DNA from: DAOTYX01 sp034434635
Lineage (GTDB): Bacteria > Chloroflexota > Anaerolineae > B4-G1 > DUEL01
Assembly: GCA_034434635.1 (NCBI GenBank)
Contig: DAOTYX010000144.1
Coordinates: 1 to 35,424, forward strand
Direction: 5' to 3'
Length of the DNA: 35,424 bases
This document shows positions 1 through 7,737 of the stretch, one piece after another. A program made the translations under genes and the position numbers. The notes below the pieces were generated by a model. It saw only the letters and a list, made by a program, of their open reading frames with translations, searched no databases and had not been told where the DNA came from. Position 1 is the first letter of the stretch, and each line of letters begins with the position of its first letter.

Positions 1-717
1 GAGATCGTCACCGACCGCCGACCGGCCTTCGGCCCGGCAGGGCTGCTGCGCCACGGGCAGTGGCAGCGCATCACCATCCTGCACGCCCCGCGCACGCCGC
101 AGGCGATAGGGCGCACGATTGCCGACATCGCCCAGGCGGAGGGAAAGGCCCCATTCGACGCCTACTTCGACCTGATCGTCGCCAATGGCGCAGCGGCGGA
201 GGCCATCTTCGACTACATTGACGAGGCCAACATCCGCCTGCTCCTGCGCCACCCGGCGGTGATGATCTGCTCCGACGGCCAGGTGCTGGCCCCCTATGGC
301 GTGTTGCACGACCCACCACCCTACTCCCCCTGCAGTTACGGTGAGTATCCCGGCGTGCTGGAACGGTACGTGCGCGATGAGCCGGTATTGTCCCTGGAAG
401 AGGCCATCCGCAAGATGACCTCTTTCCCCGCGCAGCGCTTCGGCCTGCACGACCGCGGCGTCTTGCGCCCGGGCGCCTGGGCCGACATCGTCATCTTCGA
501 CCTGGAGCGGGTGCACGACCGGGCGACCAACCTCTACCCCCACACCTACCCCTTCGTCAACTTCCCCCACCAGTACCCGGAGGGGATAGACGTCGTCTTC
601 GTCAACGGCGTGCCGGTTGTCTGGGACGGCGAACACACCGGCGCGCTGCCCGGCCGCGTGCTGCGCCACACCGCCCGACGGAGGAGAAATGAGTCCCAAC
701 CCCCTGCCTCTGATTGA
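1..717 (+). CDS. N-acyl-D-amino-acid deacylase (amidohydrolase), C-terminal part
   Basis: The reading frame is open from the first base, so only the last 238 residues are present. It resembles the end of D-aminoacylase-type amidohydrolases, which cut N-acyl-D-amino acids into a carboxylate and a D-amino acid in a metal-dependent TIM barrel. Visible family features are HPAVMICSDG, which carries the late catalytic Asp, and then RFGLHDRGVLRPGAWADIVIFD, the strand that closes the small beta domain. The final NFPHQYPEGIDVVFVNGVPV segment is also typical. The last 29 bases overlap the next gene, which suggests translational coupling. The metal-binding HxH near the N-terminus lies outside the window, so substrate class is inferred from the C-terminus alone. 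Confidence 0.85.
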   Translation, partial: EIVTDRRPAFGPAGLLRHGQWQRITILHAPRTPQAIGRTIADIAQAEGKAPFDAYFDLIVANGAAAEAIFDYIDEANIRLLLRHPAVMICSDGQVLAPYGVLHDPPPYSPCSYGEYPGVLERYVRDEPVLSLEEAIRKMTSFPAQRFGLHDRGVLRPGAWADIVIFDLERVHDRATNLYPHTYPFVNFPHQYPEGIDVVFVNGVPVVWDGEHTGALPGRVLRHTARRRRNESQPPASD

Positions 718-1765
718 GGCCCGCGGCACCTACCGCCAGGTGGGACAGCAGATCGGCGAGAGCCTGCGGGCGACCATCCAGCAGTTGCTGGCCGCGATGC
801 GTCAGGACCTGCCGAAAGGCCGCACCTGGGAGGAGATGCTCGACCGGGCGCGGCTCTATCTGGCCCACACCCGTCCGATCTACCCTCAGTACATCGAGGA
901 GATGGAGGGCATCGCCGAAGGGGCTGACGTGCCCTTCGACCAGGTCTTCCTGAGCACCTGTGAGGAGCTGTGGGAGCCTGCCGGCTGGCGCGTCGGGGCC
1001 GGCTGCACCGACTTCGCCGCCCGCGGTCGTGCCACCGCCGACGGCGCCACCCTGCTGGCCCATACCAATGACCTGGGGCCAGAGGTCGAGTCGGCGATGG
1101 TCATCCTCAAGGTGCAGGCGGGAGAGGAGCCGGAGTTCCTGGCCGTTTCGGTCGGCGGGTTGGGCATCAGCGCTGGCTTCAACGCCGCCGGCGTCAGCCT
1201 GACCGGCAACCAACTCTCCTGCGGGGACATCCGCCCCGGCGTGCCGCGCGGGCTGGTCGTCCGCGCGATCATGGCCGCGCGCCGGCTCGGTGAGGCGATG
1301 GACGCATGTCTCTTGCCGCAGCGCGCCTCCAGTTACAACAACATCCTGGCCGACCCCCACGGCGAGATCTACAGCATGGAAGGCTCGGCCACCGACTGTG
1401 AACCAATCTACATCGAGGGGGACATCCTGGCCCACGCCAACCACTACGTCAGCCCGGCGATGCGTCCCTTCGAGGCCGACCGGAACGCCATCAGCGGCTC
1501 GGTGATCCGCCACCACCGCGCCATGCGCCTCTTGCGGGAGAACTACGGACAACTCTCGCCGGAGCGGTTCAGGCTGCTGCTGGCCGACCACGCCAACTAC
1601 CCGGCCTCGATCTGCAAACACGGCCTGGACTCGGTCACCGTCTTCAGCATGATCGTCAATCTGAACGAACTCCGCGCCTGGATCGGGCCGGGGCGCCCGT
1701 GCCAGACCACCTTCTACGAGTACCGGCTGGAGCCGTGGAGTCCGCCGCCGGACTGGCCCAGATAA
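689..1765 (+). CDS. C45 family autoproteolytic acyltransferase/hydrolase
   Basis: This 358-residue protein looks like the penicillin acyl-coenzyme A:6-APA acyltransferase-like (peptidase C45) family of Ntn hydrolases. Members cleave themselves before a Cys, which becomes the N-terminal nucleophile for amide hydrolysis or acyl transfer. The likely processing site is Gly105-Cys106 in GAGCTDFAA, followed by LLAHTNDLGPE, the usual continuation. N-terminal GTYRQVGQQIGE and C-terminal DHANYPASICKH also fit the family. The start is set by a GGAGGAG ribosome site at 680-686. It overlaps the deacylase gene upstream, and the next gene starts 10 bases downstream of its stop. The true substrate is unknown; the neighbours suggest an N-acylated amino compound. 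Confidence 0.85.
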   Translation: MSPNPLPLIEARGTYRQVGQQIGESLRATIQQLLAAMRQDLPKGRTWEEMLDRARLYLAHTRPIYPQYIEEMEGIAEGADVPFDQVFLSTCEELWEPAGWRVGAGCTDFAARGRATADGATLLAHTNDLGPEVESAMVILKVQAGEEPEFLAVSVGGLGISAGFNAAGVSLTGNQLSCGDIRPGVPRGLVVRAIMAARRLGEAMDACLLPQRASSYNNILADPHGEIYSMEGSATDCEPIYIEGDILAHANHYVSPAMRPFEADRNAISGSVIRHHRAMRLLRENYGQLSPERFRLLLADHANYPASICKHGLDSVTVFSMIVNLNELRAWIGPGRPCQTTFYEYRLEPWSPPPDWPR

Positions 1766-1775
1766 GGAGTCGCCG

Positions 1776-3203
1776 ATGAGCCGCAATGTCGTCCACCCCC
1801 GGCTGAACCTTCTGCGCCCGGCACAGATCGAGCAGGTGCACCAGGCCTCGCTGCGCATCCTGGCCGAAGTGGGCCTGCGCGTGGACTCACCGCGGGCGCG
1901 ACAGGCCCTCGCCCGCGTCGCCCGGGTGGAGGGGGAGCGTGTGCGCATTCCCCCGGAGACAGTCGAGTGGGCGCTGAGGGCTGCCCCGTCGGCCATTGAC
2001 GTCTACAACCGGCGCGGCGAGCGCGTCTTCCGTCTGGGAGATGACCGCACCCGCTTCGGCGTCGGCGTGACGGTGCTCAACTATCAGCACCCTCTTACCG
2101 ACGAACTGGAGCCCTTTGCCCGCCCGCATATGGCGGCGCTCACCCGTCTGGCCAACGGCCTGCTGCTCTTCGACGTCGTCTCCACCGTCGGCATCCTCCA
2201 CGACGTACCGCCGTCGGTCGCTGACCTCTACGCCACGCTGGAGATGGTCGCCAACACCGTCAAGCCCCTGGTCATCCTGGTCTCCGAGGAGCCGGCCTTC
2301 CCCGCCGTGCTGGACCTGCTGGAGCACCTGCATGGCGACCTGGCGGCGCGGCCGTTCGTCATCCCCTACGTCAACCCGGTCACGCCGCTGGTGCTCAACA
2401 CCGGCACCAGCGACAAGATGTTCGTGGCCATCGAGCGCGGCCTGCCGCTCATCTTCTCCAACTACGGCATGGCCGGCATGTCCACCCCCCTCACCCCCGC
2501 CGGGACGCTGGCGCTGATGAACGCCGAACTGCTGGCGGGATTGGTGCTCAGCCAGTGCATCCGCGAGGGAGCGTCGGTCATCCTCGGCTGCCTGCCGGCC
2601 TACTTCGACATGAAGACGATGGTCAGTTTCTACGACCCGCAGAGCATGCTGGTCAGCCTGGCCTGCGCGGAGATGATGAGCCACTACCACCTGCCCCACT
2701 GCGGCACGTCTGGCAGCGGCAATGGCTGGGGGCCCGACCTGCCGGCAGCGGAGATGCAGTGGATGAACCATCTGCTGGCGGTCATCGGCAAGGTGGGGCT
2801 CGCGCCGTTCGTGGGCGACACGCTGAACTCGAAGGCCATCTCGCCCGTGGGCGTGGTCTACGGCCACGAGATCATCGCCCAGGCGCTACGCTTCGCCGGG
2901 GGCTTTGGGTTGGAGGAGCGGGATTGGGCGCTGGATGAAGTGGCGCAGGTTGGGCCAGGCGGCAACTTCCTGATGAGTGAACACACCCTCAAAGGCTACC
3001 GCGACGGCTACTACACCAGTCCTTTCTTCCCACGCTGGAGCATGGAGCGCTGGCAGGAGGGAGGCCGCCCGCGGGCGGAGGACCTGCTGCGCCGCTACAC
3101 CGCGGACCTGCTGGCTCGCCTGCCCATGCCCGACGACCATGACGACCTGTTGTCACGTGGCGAGGCCTTCATCGAATCTGCTCGGTCTACCAACCGGTCG
3201 TGA
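1776..3203 (+). CDS. MttB-family (trimethylamine methyltransferase-like) protein, non-pyrrolysine
   Basis: This 475-residue protein matches the MttB superfamily, whose members move a methyl group from a quaternary or tertiary amine to a corrinoid protein. Family-like stretches are the N-terminal HQASLRILAEVGLRVDSP, VYNRRGERVFRLGDD, and the central GTSDKMFVAIERGLPLIFSNYGMAGMSTP. HCGTSGSGNGWGPDLPAAEMQW follows later. The frame has no internal TAG, so it belongs with the pyrrolysine-free members, of which MtgB (glycine betaine) is the characterised example. An AAGGAG site precedes ATG at 1776. No corrinoid protein or reactivation factor is encoded in this window, so a complete methyl-transfer path cannot be shown. 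The neighbouring hydrolases suggest a methylated or acylated nitrogen compound as substrate. Confidence 0.85.
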   Translation: MSRNVVHPRLNLLRPAQIEQVHQASLRILAEVGLRVDSPRARQALARVARVEGERVRIPPETVEWALRAAPSAIDVYNRRGERVFRLGDDRTRFGVGVTVLNYQHPLTDELEPFARPHMAALTRLANGLLLFDVVSTVGILHDVPPSVADLYATLEMVANTVKPLVILVSEEPAFPAVLDLLEHLHGDLAARPFVIPYVNPVTPLVLNTGTSDKMFVAIERGLPLIFSNYGMAGMSTPLTPAGTLALMNAELLAGLVLSQCIREGASVILGCLPAYFDMKTMVSFYDPQSMLVSLACAEMMSHYHLPHCGTSGSGNGWGPDLPAAEMQWMNHLLAVIGKVGLAPFVGDTLNSKAISPVGVVYGHEIIAQALRFAGGFGLEERDWALDEVAQVGPGGNFLMSEHTLKGYRDGYYTSPFFPRWSMERWQEGGRPRAEDLLRRYTADLLARLPMPDDHDDLLSRGEAFIESARSTNRS

Positions 3204-3216
3204 AAGGAGCCAGTGT

Positions 3217-4374
3217 ATGTTGGAAAAAGCACGTCAACTTCAAGACCAACTGATCGCCTGGCGGCGAGACTTCCACGCCCACCCGGAACTGGGTTTTCAG
3301 GAGACCCGCACGGCGGCCCGTGTGGCGGAGGTGTTGCGCGGGCTGAACGCCCGCGTGCAGACCGGCGTGGGGCGCACCGGGGTGGTGGCGGAACTCGGCC
3401 AGGGCCGGCCGGTCATCGCCATCCGCGCCGACATGGACGCCCTGCCCATCCAGGAGGAGAACGACGTCCCCTACGCCTCACGCCATCCGGGGGTCATGCA
3501 CGCCTGCGGCCACGACGCTCACACCGCCATCCTCCTGGGCGTGGCCACCCTGCTGGCGCGTGAGGAGTTCCCTGGCACGGTGCGCTTCCTCTTCCAACCG
3601 GCGGAGGAGGTGGAGGACGAAGAGGGAAAGAGCGGCGCGGCGCGCATGATCGAGGACGGCGCCATCGAGGGGGCCGATGCCAGCCTGGCCCTGCACGTGG
3701 ACATCACCCGCCCCACCGGCGACATCACCGTTGAGGACGGTGTCGCTTCTGCCGGCGTGGACACGTTCTACATCACCGTCATCGGCCAGGGGGGACACGG
3801 CGCGGCGCCGCATCGGGTTGTGGATCCCATCCACATCGCTGGCCACGTCATCCTGGCGCTGCACGGCATCGTCTCCCGTCGCCTGCGTCCATACGACCCC
3901 GCCGTCATCAGCGTCTGCACCATCCACGGCGGCAACACGGACAACGTCGTCCCGGAGCAGGTCGAGATGAGCGGCACGATCCGCTTCTTCACGACCGAGG
4001 TTCAACAGCAGATTCACGCCGAGATCGAGCGGGCGTTAGGGGTGGCGCAGGCGCTGGGCGGCGATTACCGGCTGCGGATCGCGATCGGCTACCCCCCGAT
4101 GGTCAACGATCCCGGCATGACTGCTTTGATACGGGAGGTAGTCACCGACCTCCTGGGGGAGGGTCATCTCAGGCCGCCCCGCCAGGAGATGGGGGCGGAG
4201 GACTTCGGCTTCTTCTCGGCGCGCGCCCCGGGAGCGATGTTCTCTCTGGGGTGCCAGCGGCCCGGTGAAGAGCGGCGCGCCCACAGCCCCCGCTTTGACA
4301 TCGACGAGGCGTGTCTGCCCATCGGCACGGCCATCCTGAGTGAGACGGCGTTGCGCTTCCTGCGACGGGCCTGA
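3217..4374 (+). CDS. M20 family metallo-amidohydrolase
   Basis: This 385-residue enzyme is of the hippurate hydrolase / N-acyl-L-amino acid amidohydrolase type (peptidase M20D), which releases an amino acid from its acyl form with two metal ions. Likely metal ligands are Cys97 and His99 in HACGHDAH, Glu130-Glu131 in QPAEE, His160 in ALHVD and His356 near the C-terminus in AHSPRF. The lid or dimerisation domain spans roughly residues 178-290 and contains GQGGHGAAPH. I chose ATG at 3217 because AAAGGAG lies just upstream at 3203-3209; longer in-frame starts run back into the MttB gene. It closes the plus-strand cluster, followed by a hairpin. Exact substrate is not predictable. Confidence 0.9.
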   Translation: MLEKARQLQDQLIAWRRDFHAHPELGFQETRTAARVAEVLRGLNARVQTGVGRTGVVAELGQGRPVIAIRADMDALPIQEENDVPYASRHPGVMHACGHDAHTAILLGVATLLAREEFPGTVRFLFQPAEEVEDEEGKSGAARMIEDGAIEGADASLALHVDITRPTGDITVEDGVASAGVDTFYITVIGQGGHGAAPHRVVDPIHIAGHVILALHGIVSRRLRPYDPAVISVCTIHGGNTDNVVPEQVEMSGTIRFFTTEVQQQIHAEIERALGVAQALGGDYRLRIAIGYPPMVNDPGMTALIREVVTDLLGEGHLRPPRQEMGAEDFGFFSARAPGAMFSLGCQRPGEERRAHSPRFDIDEACLPIGTAILSETALRFLRRA

Positions 4375-4388
4375 CCTTTTGCGGCGAC

Positions 4389-4426
4389 AAAAAAGCACAG
4401 GGGTGCGCCTCAGGGTGCACCCCTGT
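4389..4426 (-). terminator. Rho-independent terminator of tRNA-Glu
   Basis: A perfect 10-bp stem (arms 4397-4406 and 4417-4426, ACAGGGGTGC and its complement) is followed on the minus strand by GC and six T residues (complement of 4389-4394). It lies just past the 3' end of the tRNA gene. On the plus strand it has only a short TTT tail, so it may also weakly end the catabolic operon. Confidence 0.85.
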
Positions 4427-4434
4427 TTCTGTAG

Positions 4435-4507
4435 TGGCCCGTAGGGGACTCGGACCCCTGTTTCCGGCTTGAGAGGCCAGCGTCCTAGACCTCTAGACGA
4501 ACGGGCC
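4435..4507 (-). tRNA. tRNA-Glu (anticodon CTC)
   Basis: Read on the minus strand, a 73-base cloverleaf is visible. The acceptor stem is GGCCCGT with ACGGGCC and discriminator A. The anticodon stem is CTGGC/GCCGG around loop CTCTCAA, giving anticodon CTC, which reads the Glu codon GAG. The T arm is AGGGG/CCCCT around TCCGAGT. The loop has C where the usual T of TTC stands. CCA is not encoded. A near-consensus promoter lies upstream and a terminator downstream, so it appears to be a single-gene transcription unit. Confidence 0.93.
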
Positions 4508-4517
4508 AGGTTGTGCC

Positions 4518-4546
4518 ATTCTACCAGGGGTGGCCGGTTTTGTCAA
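4518..4546 (-). promoter_or_regulatory. Sigma-70-type promoter of tRNA-Glu
   Basis: On the minus strand TTGACA (4541-4546) is separated by exactly 17 bases from TAGAAT (4518-4523), about ten bases before the mature tRNA 5' end. Its -35 hexamer lies on top of the -35 of the divergent yjbQ promoter, because TTGTCAA reads as TTGACAA on the other strand. Confidence 0.8.
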
Positions 4547-4568
4547 CCGGACACGAACGTGTTATACT
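4540..4568 (+). promoter_or_regulatory. Sigma-70-type promoter of yjbQ
   Basis: TTGTCA (4540-4545), a 17-base spacer and TATACT (4563-4568) precede the yjbQ start by about 25 bases. A 6-bp inverted repeat, CCGGTT/AACCGG (4534-4539 and 4545-4550), brackets the -35 box and could be an operator. The site overlaps the opposing tRNA-Glu promoter. Confidence 0.75.
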
Positions 4569-4592
4569 GGAAACAGTCGGGAGTCAGAGGCT

Positions 4593-5003
4593 ATGGTGGA
4601 GATCGAGGTCATTACACAGTCCCGCCAGGAGTTCCGCGACATCACCGCGCAGGTGCAGGCCGTGGTGGCCCGCAGCGGGGTGAGCGATGGGCTGTGCCAC
4701 CTGTTCTGCCCTCACACCACCGCCGGGCTGACCGCCAACGAGAACTGGGACCCCACCGTGCGCCGTGACCTGGGCGCAGTGCTGGATCGGCTGGTGCCAG
4801 AGCGTGGCGACTATCAGCACAGTGAGGGCAACGCTCCCGCCCACGTCAAGGCTGCGCTGGTCGGCAGCAGCGTGACCCTGTTCGTGAAAGGGGGGCGTCT
4901 GCTCCTGGGCACCTGGCAGGGGGTCTACCTGGCCGAGTTCGACGGCCCGCGCCAGCGGAGGGTGCTGGTAGAGGTTGTGGCCTCCCAACGGCAGGCGGCC
5001 TGA
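4593..5003 (+). CDS. yjbQ: YjbQ/UPF0047 family protein (thiamine-phosphate-synthase-like)
   Basis: This 136-residue protein belongs to the YjbQ (UPF0047) family, annotated in databases as secondary thiamine-phosphate synthase enzyme because of weak activity on thiamine intermediates; the real cellular role is unsettled. Family signatures visible are the central HLFCPHTTAGLTANENWDPTVRRDL, the following HSEGNAPAHVKAALVG, and the C-terminal GGRLLLGTWQGVYLAEFDGPRQR. The conserved His and Asn residues lie in these motifs. Length is typical. ATG at 4593 is the only start that places the family N-terminus correctly; the ribosome site is weak (CAGAGG). It is a lone gene with its own promoter. Its TGA is the first three bases of a palindromic repeat. 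Confidence 0.9.
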   Translation: MVEIEVITQSRQEFRDITAQVQAVVARSGVSDGLCHLFCPHTTAGLTANENWDPTVRRDLGAVLDRLVPERGDYQHSEGNAPAHVKAALVGSSVTLFVKGGRLLLGTWQGVYLAEFDGPRQRRVLVEVVASQRQAA

Positions 5004-5078
5004 GCGGAGCCCCGAACGAAGCGATGGGCACAGTCGAAGGCCACCGGGTCAGCCGCGCCCTTCGACTCCGGCCGCTCA
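5001..5078. repeat. Imperfect palindromic repeat after yjbQ
   Basis: Two nested arms can be paired: TGAGCGG (5001-5007) with CCGCTCA (5072-5078), and GTCGAAGG (5033-5040) with CCTTCGAC (5059-5066). The right half is shared with 28488-28511 downstream of mfd (CTTCGACTCC followed by GCTCAGG), so this is a dispersed family. The yjbQ stop codon is the first triplet of the element. Confidence 0.7.
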
Positions 5079-5112
5079 GGACACTCTACTGGCGACCTTG
5101 TTCAGGGAACCG

Positions 5113-6963
5113 ATGATCATCCCCTTCGAGCAACTCCAACGGCTGCTGCTGCGCGTCGAACGGCCCGGACGCTACGTGGGCGGCGAGGTCAACGCGGTGC
5201 GCAAACCCTGGGACATCACCCCCACCCGCGTCTGCCTGGCCTTCCCTGACGTCTACGACCTGGGGATGTCCAACCTGGGCCTGATGGTGCTCTACGACAT
5301 CCTCAACCGCCTGGACGGAGTGCTGGCAGAGCGCACCTATGCCCCCTGGCCTGACATGGCCGCCGCGCTGCGCGGGTCGGGCCTGCCGCTCTACAGCCTG
5401 GAGACCTACCGCCCGCTGGCCGAGTTCGACATCATCGGTTTCAGCCTGCCCTACGAGACGCTGTACACCAACCTGCTGGAGATGCTCGACCTGGCGGGGT
5501 TGCCCCTCCTGAGCGCCGACCGAAAGAGCCATCATCCGCTGGTCATCGCCGGCGGCCACGCCACCTTCAACCCGGAACCGGTGGCGGATTTCGTGGATGC
5601 TTTCGTCATCGGCGAGGGGGAAGAAGTGATCGTGGAGATCGTGCGGGCCTTCGAGCGTGTCCGCGACCAGAGCCGCGAGGCCCAACTGCTCGCCCTGGCC
5701 CAGGTTCCGGGAGTGTACGTCCCGCGCTTCTACGACGTGACCTATCACGCCGACGGCACGGTGGCCGAAGTGACCCCCAATCGGCCAGGCCTCCCTTTCC
5801 CGATCCGCCGGCGCATCGTGACCCGGCTTCCCCCGCCCCCCACCCGCCTGCTGGTGCCCAACATCGCCATCACCCACGACCGGGGCACGGTGGAGATTCA
5901 GCGCGGCTGTACGCGCGGCTGCCGCTTCTGTCACGCCGGCTTCGTGACCCGCCCGTTGCGCGAGCGGCCGCTGGAGGAGGTCCTGGTCGCGGTGGATGAC
6001 ATCCTGGCCGCGACTGGCTACGAGGAGGTCGCCCTTCTCTCGCTCTCCTCCGCCGATTACTCGCAGATCGGCCCACTGGTGGAACGGCTGATGGAGCGGT
6101 ACGGCGAGCGCCGTCTCTCCGTTTCGCTGCCCAGCCTGCGGTTGGAATCCTTCTCCGTGGGCCTGGCCGACGCGGTCAGCCGGGGGCGGCGCACGGGTTT
6201 CACCTTCGCCCCCGAGGCAGGCACGGAACGGCTGCGCGCGGTCATCAACAAGGCCATCCCCGCCGGGCAACTGCTGGAGGTGGTCGGCGAGGTCTTCCGT
6301 CGCGGCTGGCGGACGGTGAAACTGTACTTCATGATCGGCCTGCCCGGAGAGGAACCGGAGGACGTGCGCGCCATCGCCGACCTGGTACAGGCGGTGCGCG
6401 CCGAGGGACGCCGGGCGCACGGGCGGCAGGCGCAGGTGAACGTCACCGTCAGCACCTTCATCCCCAAACCCCACACCCCCTTCCAGTGGGCAGCGCTGAT
6501 CTCGCCGGAGGAGATGCGTTCCCGCCAGCGCCTGCTGCGCGAGTCGCTGCGCGGCGGCGGCGTGAAACTCTCCTGGAGCGACGCGCGCCTGACTCAACTC
6601 GAAGCGGCGCTTTCGCGCGGCGACCGACGGCTGGGCGCGGCGATCCATCGCGCCTGGACGCTCGGCGCCCGCTTCGACAGTTGGGATGAGCAGTTCGACG
6701 AGGAAGCCTGGGCTGCCGCCATCGCTCCCACCATCGCCTTCTACGCCCACCGCGAGCGGGCGCGGGAGGAACGATTCCCCTGGGACCACATCAACACCGG
6801 CGTGCACAGGTCCTACCTGTGGCAGCAGTGGGAGATGAGCCGCCAGGGGCACGCCCAACCCGATTGCCGCACCGGATGCACGGGCTGTGGCATATTGGCC
6901 GAGTTCGGCGCACAGCAGAACGAGGAGTGGGTCTGCCCCGCACCGTCGAAGGAGCACGGATGA
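5113..6963 (+). CDS. Radical SAM protein with B12-binding-like N-terminus (TIGR03960-type)
   Basis: This 616-residue protein looks like the family named TIGR03960 in database models. The N-terminal part (about 35-200) resembles a cobalamin-binding-like Rossmann domain (RVCLAFPDVYDLGMSNLGL, VIAGGHATFNPEP, VIGEGEE). The radical SAM core follows, with the 4Fe-4S cysteines Cys266, Cys270 and Cys273 in a CX3CX2C motif, then FTFAPEAGTERLR and KLYFMIGLPGEE. The C-terminal tail has a further Cys-rich stretch, DCRTGCTGCGI. The substrate is unknown, though an RNA or ribosome-related role has been suspected from context in other genomes. I place the start at ATG 5113; longer in-frame starts run through the repeat. 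Its stop overlaps the next start by four bases (ATGA). Confidence 0.88.
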   Translation: MIIPFEQLQRLLLRVERPGRYVGGEVNAVRKPWDITPTRVCLAFPDVYDLGMSNLGLMVLYDILNRLDGVLAERTYAPWPDMAAALRGSGLPLYSLETYRPLAEFDIIGFSLPYETLYTNLLEMLDLAGLPLLSADRKSHHPLVIAGGHATFNPEPVADFVDAFVIGEGEEVIVEIVRAFERVRDQSREAQLLALAQVPGVYVPRFYDVTYHADGTVAEVTPNRPGLPFPIRRRIVTRLPPPPTRLLVPNIAITHDRGTVEIQRGCTRGCRFCHAGFVTRPLRERPLEEVLVAVDDILAATGYEEVALLSLSSADYSQIGPLVERLMERYGERRLSVSLPSLRLESFSVGLADAVSRGRRTGFTFAPEAGTERLRAVINKAIPAGQLLEVVGEVFRRGWRTVKLYFMIGLPGEEPEDVRAIADLVQAVRAEGRRAHGRQAQVNVTVSTFIPKPHTPFQWAALISPEEMRSRQRLLRESLRGGGVKLSWSDARLTQLEAALSRGDRRLGAAIHRAWTLGARFDSWDEQFDEEAWAAAIAPTIAFYAHRERAREERFPWDHINTGVHRSYLWQQWEMSRQGHAQPDCRTGCTGCGILAEFGAQQNEEWVCPAPSKEHG

Positions 6964-7604
6964 GCCAGCGCCTGCGCCTCCTCTACGCCGTGGATGGCCC
7001 CATACGCTACGCCTCCCACCTGGACCAGATGCGCATCTGGGAACGAGCGGTGCGGCGGGCCGGGCTGCCGCTGGTCTACTCCGCCGGCTTCACTCCCCAT
7101 CCGCAGATTCACGTCGCTGCTGCGTTGCCAGTGGGCGTCGCCGGGCGGGCGGAATGGCTCGACCTGTGGCTGGAGCAGCCCGTGGATCCGACCATCGCAC
7201 GCGCCGCCCTGAGCCCTCAACTCCCGGCAGGGCTGACCATCCGCGACGCTTTCCCGGCCGACCCGGCCGAGCCGGCCCTGCCGGCCCAGGTGCGCGCGGC
7301 GGAGTATCACGTCTCCGTGGAGACGACGGAGCCTGTCGCCGAGGTGCGACGCCGGGTGGAGAGCCTGTTGGCCGCGGAGAGCCTGCCCCGCCAGCGCCGG
7401 GGCCGATCCTACGACCTGCGTCCGTTGCTACAGCGGTTGTGGGTGGAAGGCGAAGGAGAAGGAACGGTGCGCCTGGGGATGGTACTCTCCGCCCGTGAAG
7501 GGGCCACCGGGCGCCCCGACGAGGTATTGGACGCGCTGGGCCTGGCCGGCGGCTTCTTCCAGATCGAACGGCGCGCGCTGCGGCTGGCCGCCGAGGGTCG
7601 CTGA
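6960..7604 (+). CDS. TIGR03936/DUF2344 partner of the radical SAM protein
   Basis: This 214-residue protein starts MSQRLRLLYAVDGPIRYASHLDQMRIWERAVRRAGLPLVYSAGFTPHPQIH by residue, a hallmark of the DUF2344 (TIGR03936) family. The conserved pieces are the early R-Y-x-S-H-L-D and the G-F-x-P-H-P segments. Family members are nearly always encoded beside, or fused to, the radical SAM protein that precedes this gene. Translation is coupled by an ATGA overlap, which implies a shared complex or pathway. No catalytic residue is established for the family, so I give no reaction. A promoter for the next gene begins eight bases after its stop, so this two-gene unit probably ends here. Confidence 0.88.
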   Translation: MSQRLRLLYAVDGPIRYASHLDQMRIWERAVRRAGLPLVYSAGFTPHPQIHVAAALPVGVAGRAEWLDLWLEQPVDPTIARAALSPQLPAGLTIRDAFPADPAEPALPAQVRAAEYHVSVETTEPVAEVRRRVESLLAAESLPRQRRGRSYDLRPLLQRLWVEGEGEGTVRLGMVLSAREGATGRPDEVLDALGLAGGFFQIERRALRLAAEGR

Positions 7605-7611
7605 CCCCCGT

Positions 7612-7640
7612 TTGTCGGTTTGCCGAAAAGCAGGTATACT
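7612..7640 (+). promoter_or_regulatory. Sigma-70-type promoter of the molybdenum hydroxylase gene
   Basis: TTGTCG (7612-7617), a 17-base spacer and TATACT (7635-7640) lie about 100 bases upstream of the GTG at 7738. The long leader between them contains the GTC-rich repeat at 7690-7717. Confidence 0.7.
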
Positions 7641-7689
7641 AATCCGTCAGAACCCATTACCGACAACCACCGGCCACCGGCCACTCACC

Positions 7690-7717
7690 GTGGTCCGTCG
7701 TCCGTGGTCTGTCGTCC
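7690..7717. repeat. GTC-rich degenerate tandem repeat, copy 1
   Basis: The tract is made of variants of GTCCGT, GTGGTC and CTGTCGTCC. It shares the 12-mer GGTCTGTCGTCC with the inverted copy at 28422-28436 and is similar to the longer tract at 24371-24429. It lies in the 5' leader of the gene at 7738. Confidence 0.6.
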
Positions 7718-7737
7718 TTCAGAAAGCGAGGTATTCG

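Noticed and set aside
602..1996. Long minus-strand open frame of 464 codons opposite the C45 and MttB genes
   Set aside because: It mirrors two well-supported plus-strand genes, has an Arg/Ala/Gly/Asp-rich composition typical of antisense frames in high-GC DNA, and shows no recognisable motif.
1776..3203. Pyrrolysine-containing trimethylamine methyltransferase
   Set aside because: There is no in-frame TAG in the coding sequence and no pyl genes nearby.
4397..4426. Plus-strand terminator of the catabolic operon
   Set aside because: The stem is good but only three T residues follow on the plus strand, while six follow on the minus strand, so I assign it to tRNA-Glu.
7690..7717. CRISPR array
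   Set aside because: The units are about seven bases, contiguous and degenerate, with no spacers and no cas genes anywhere in the window.
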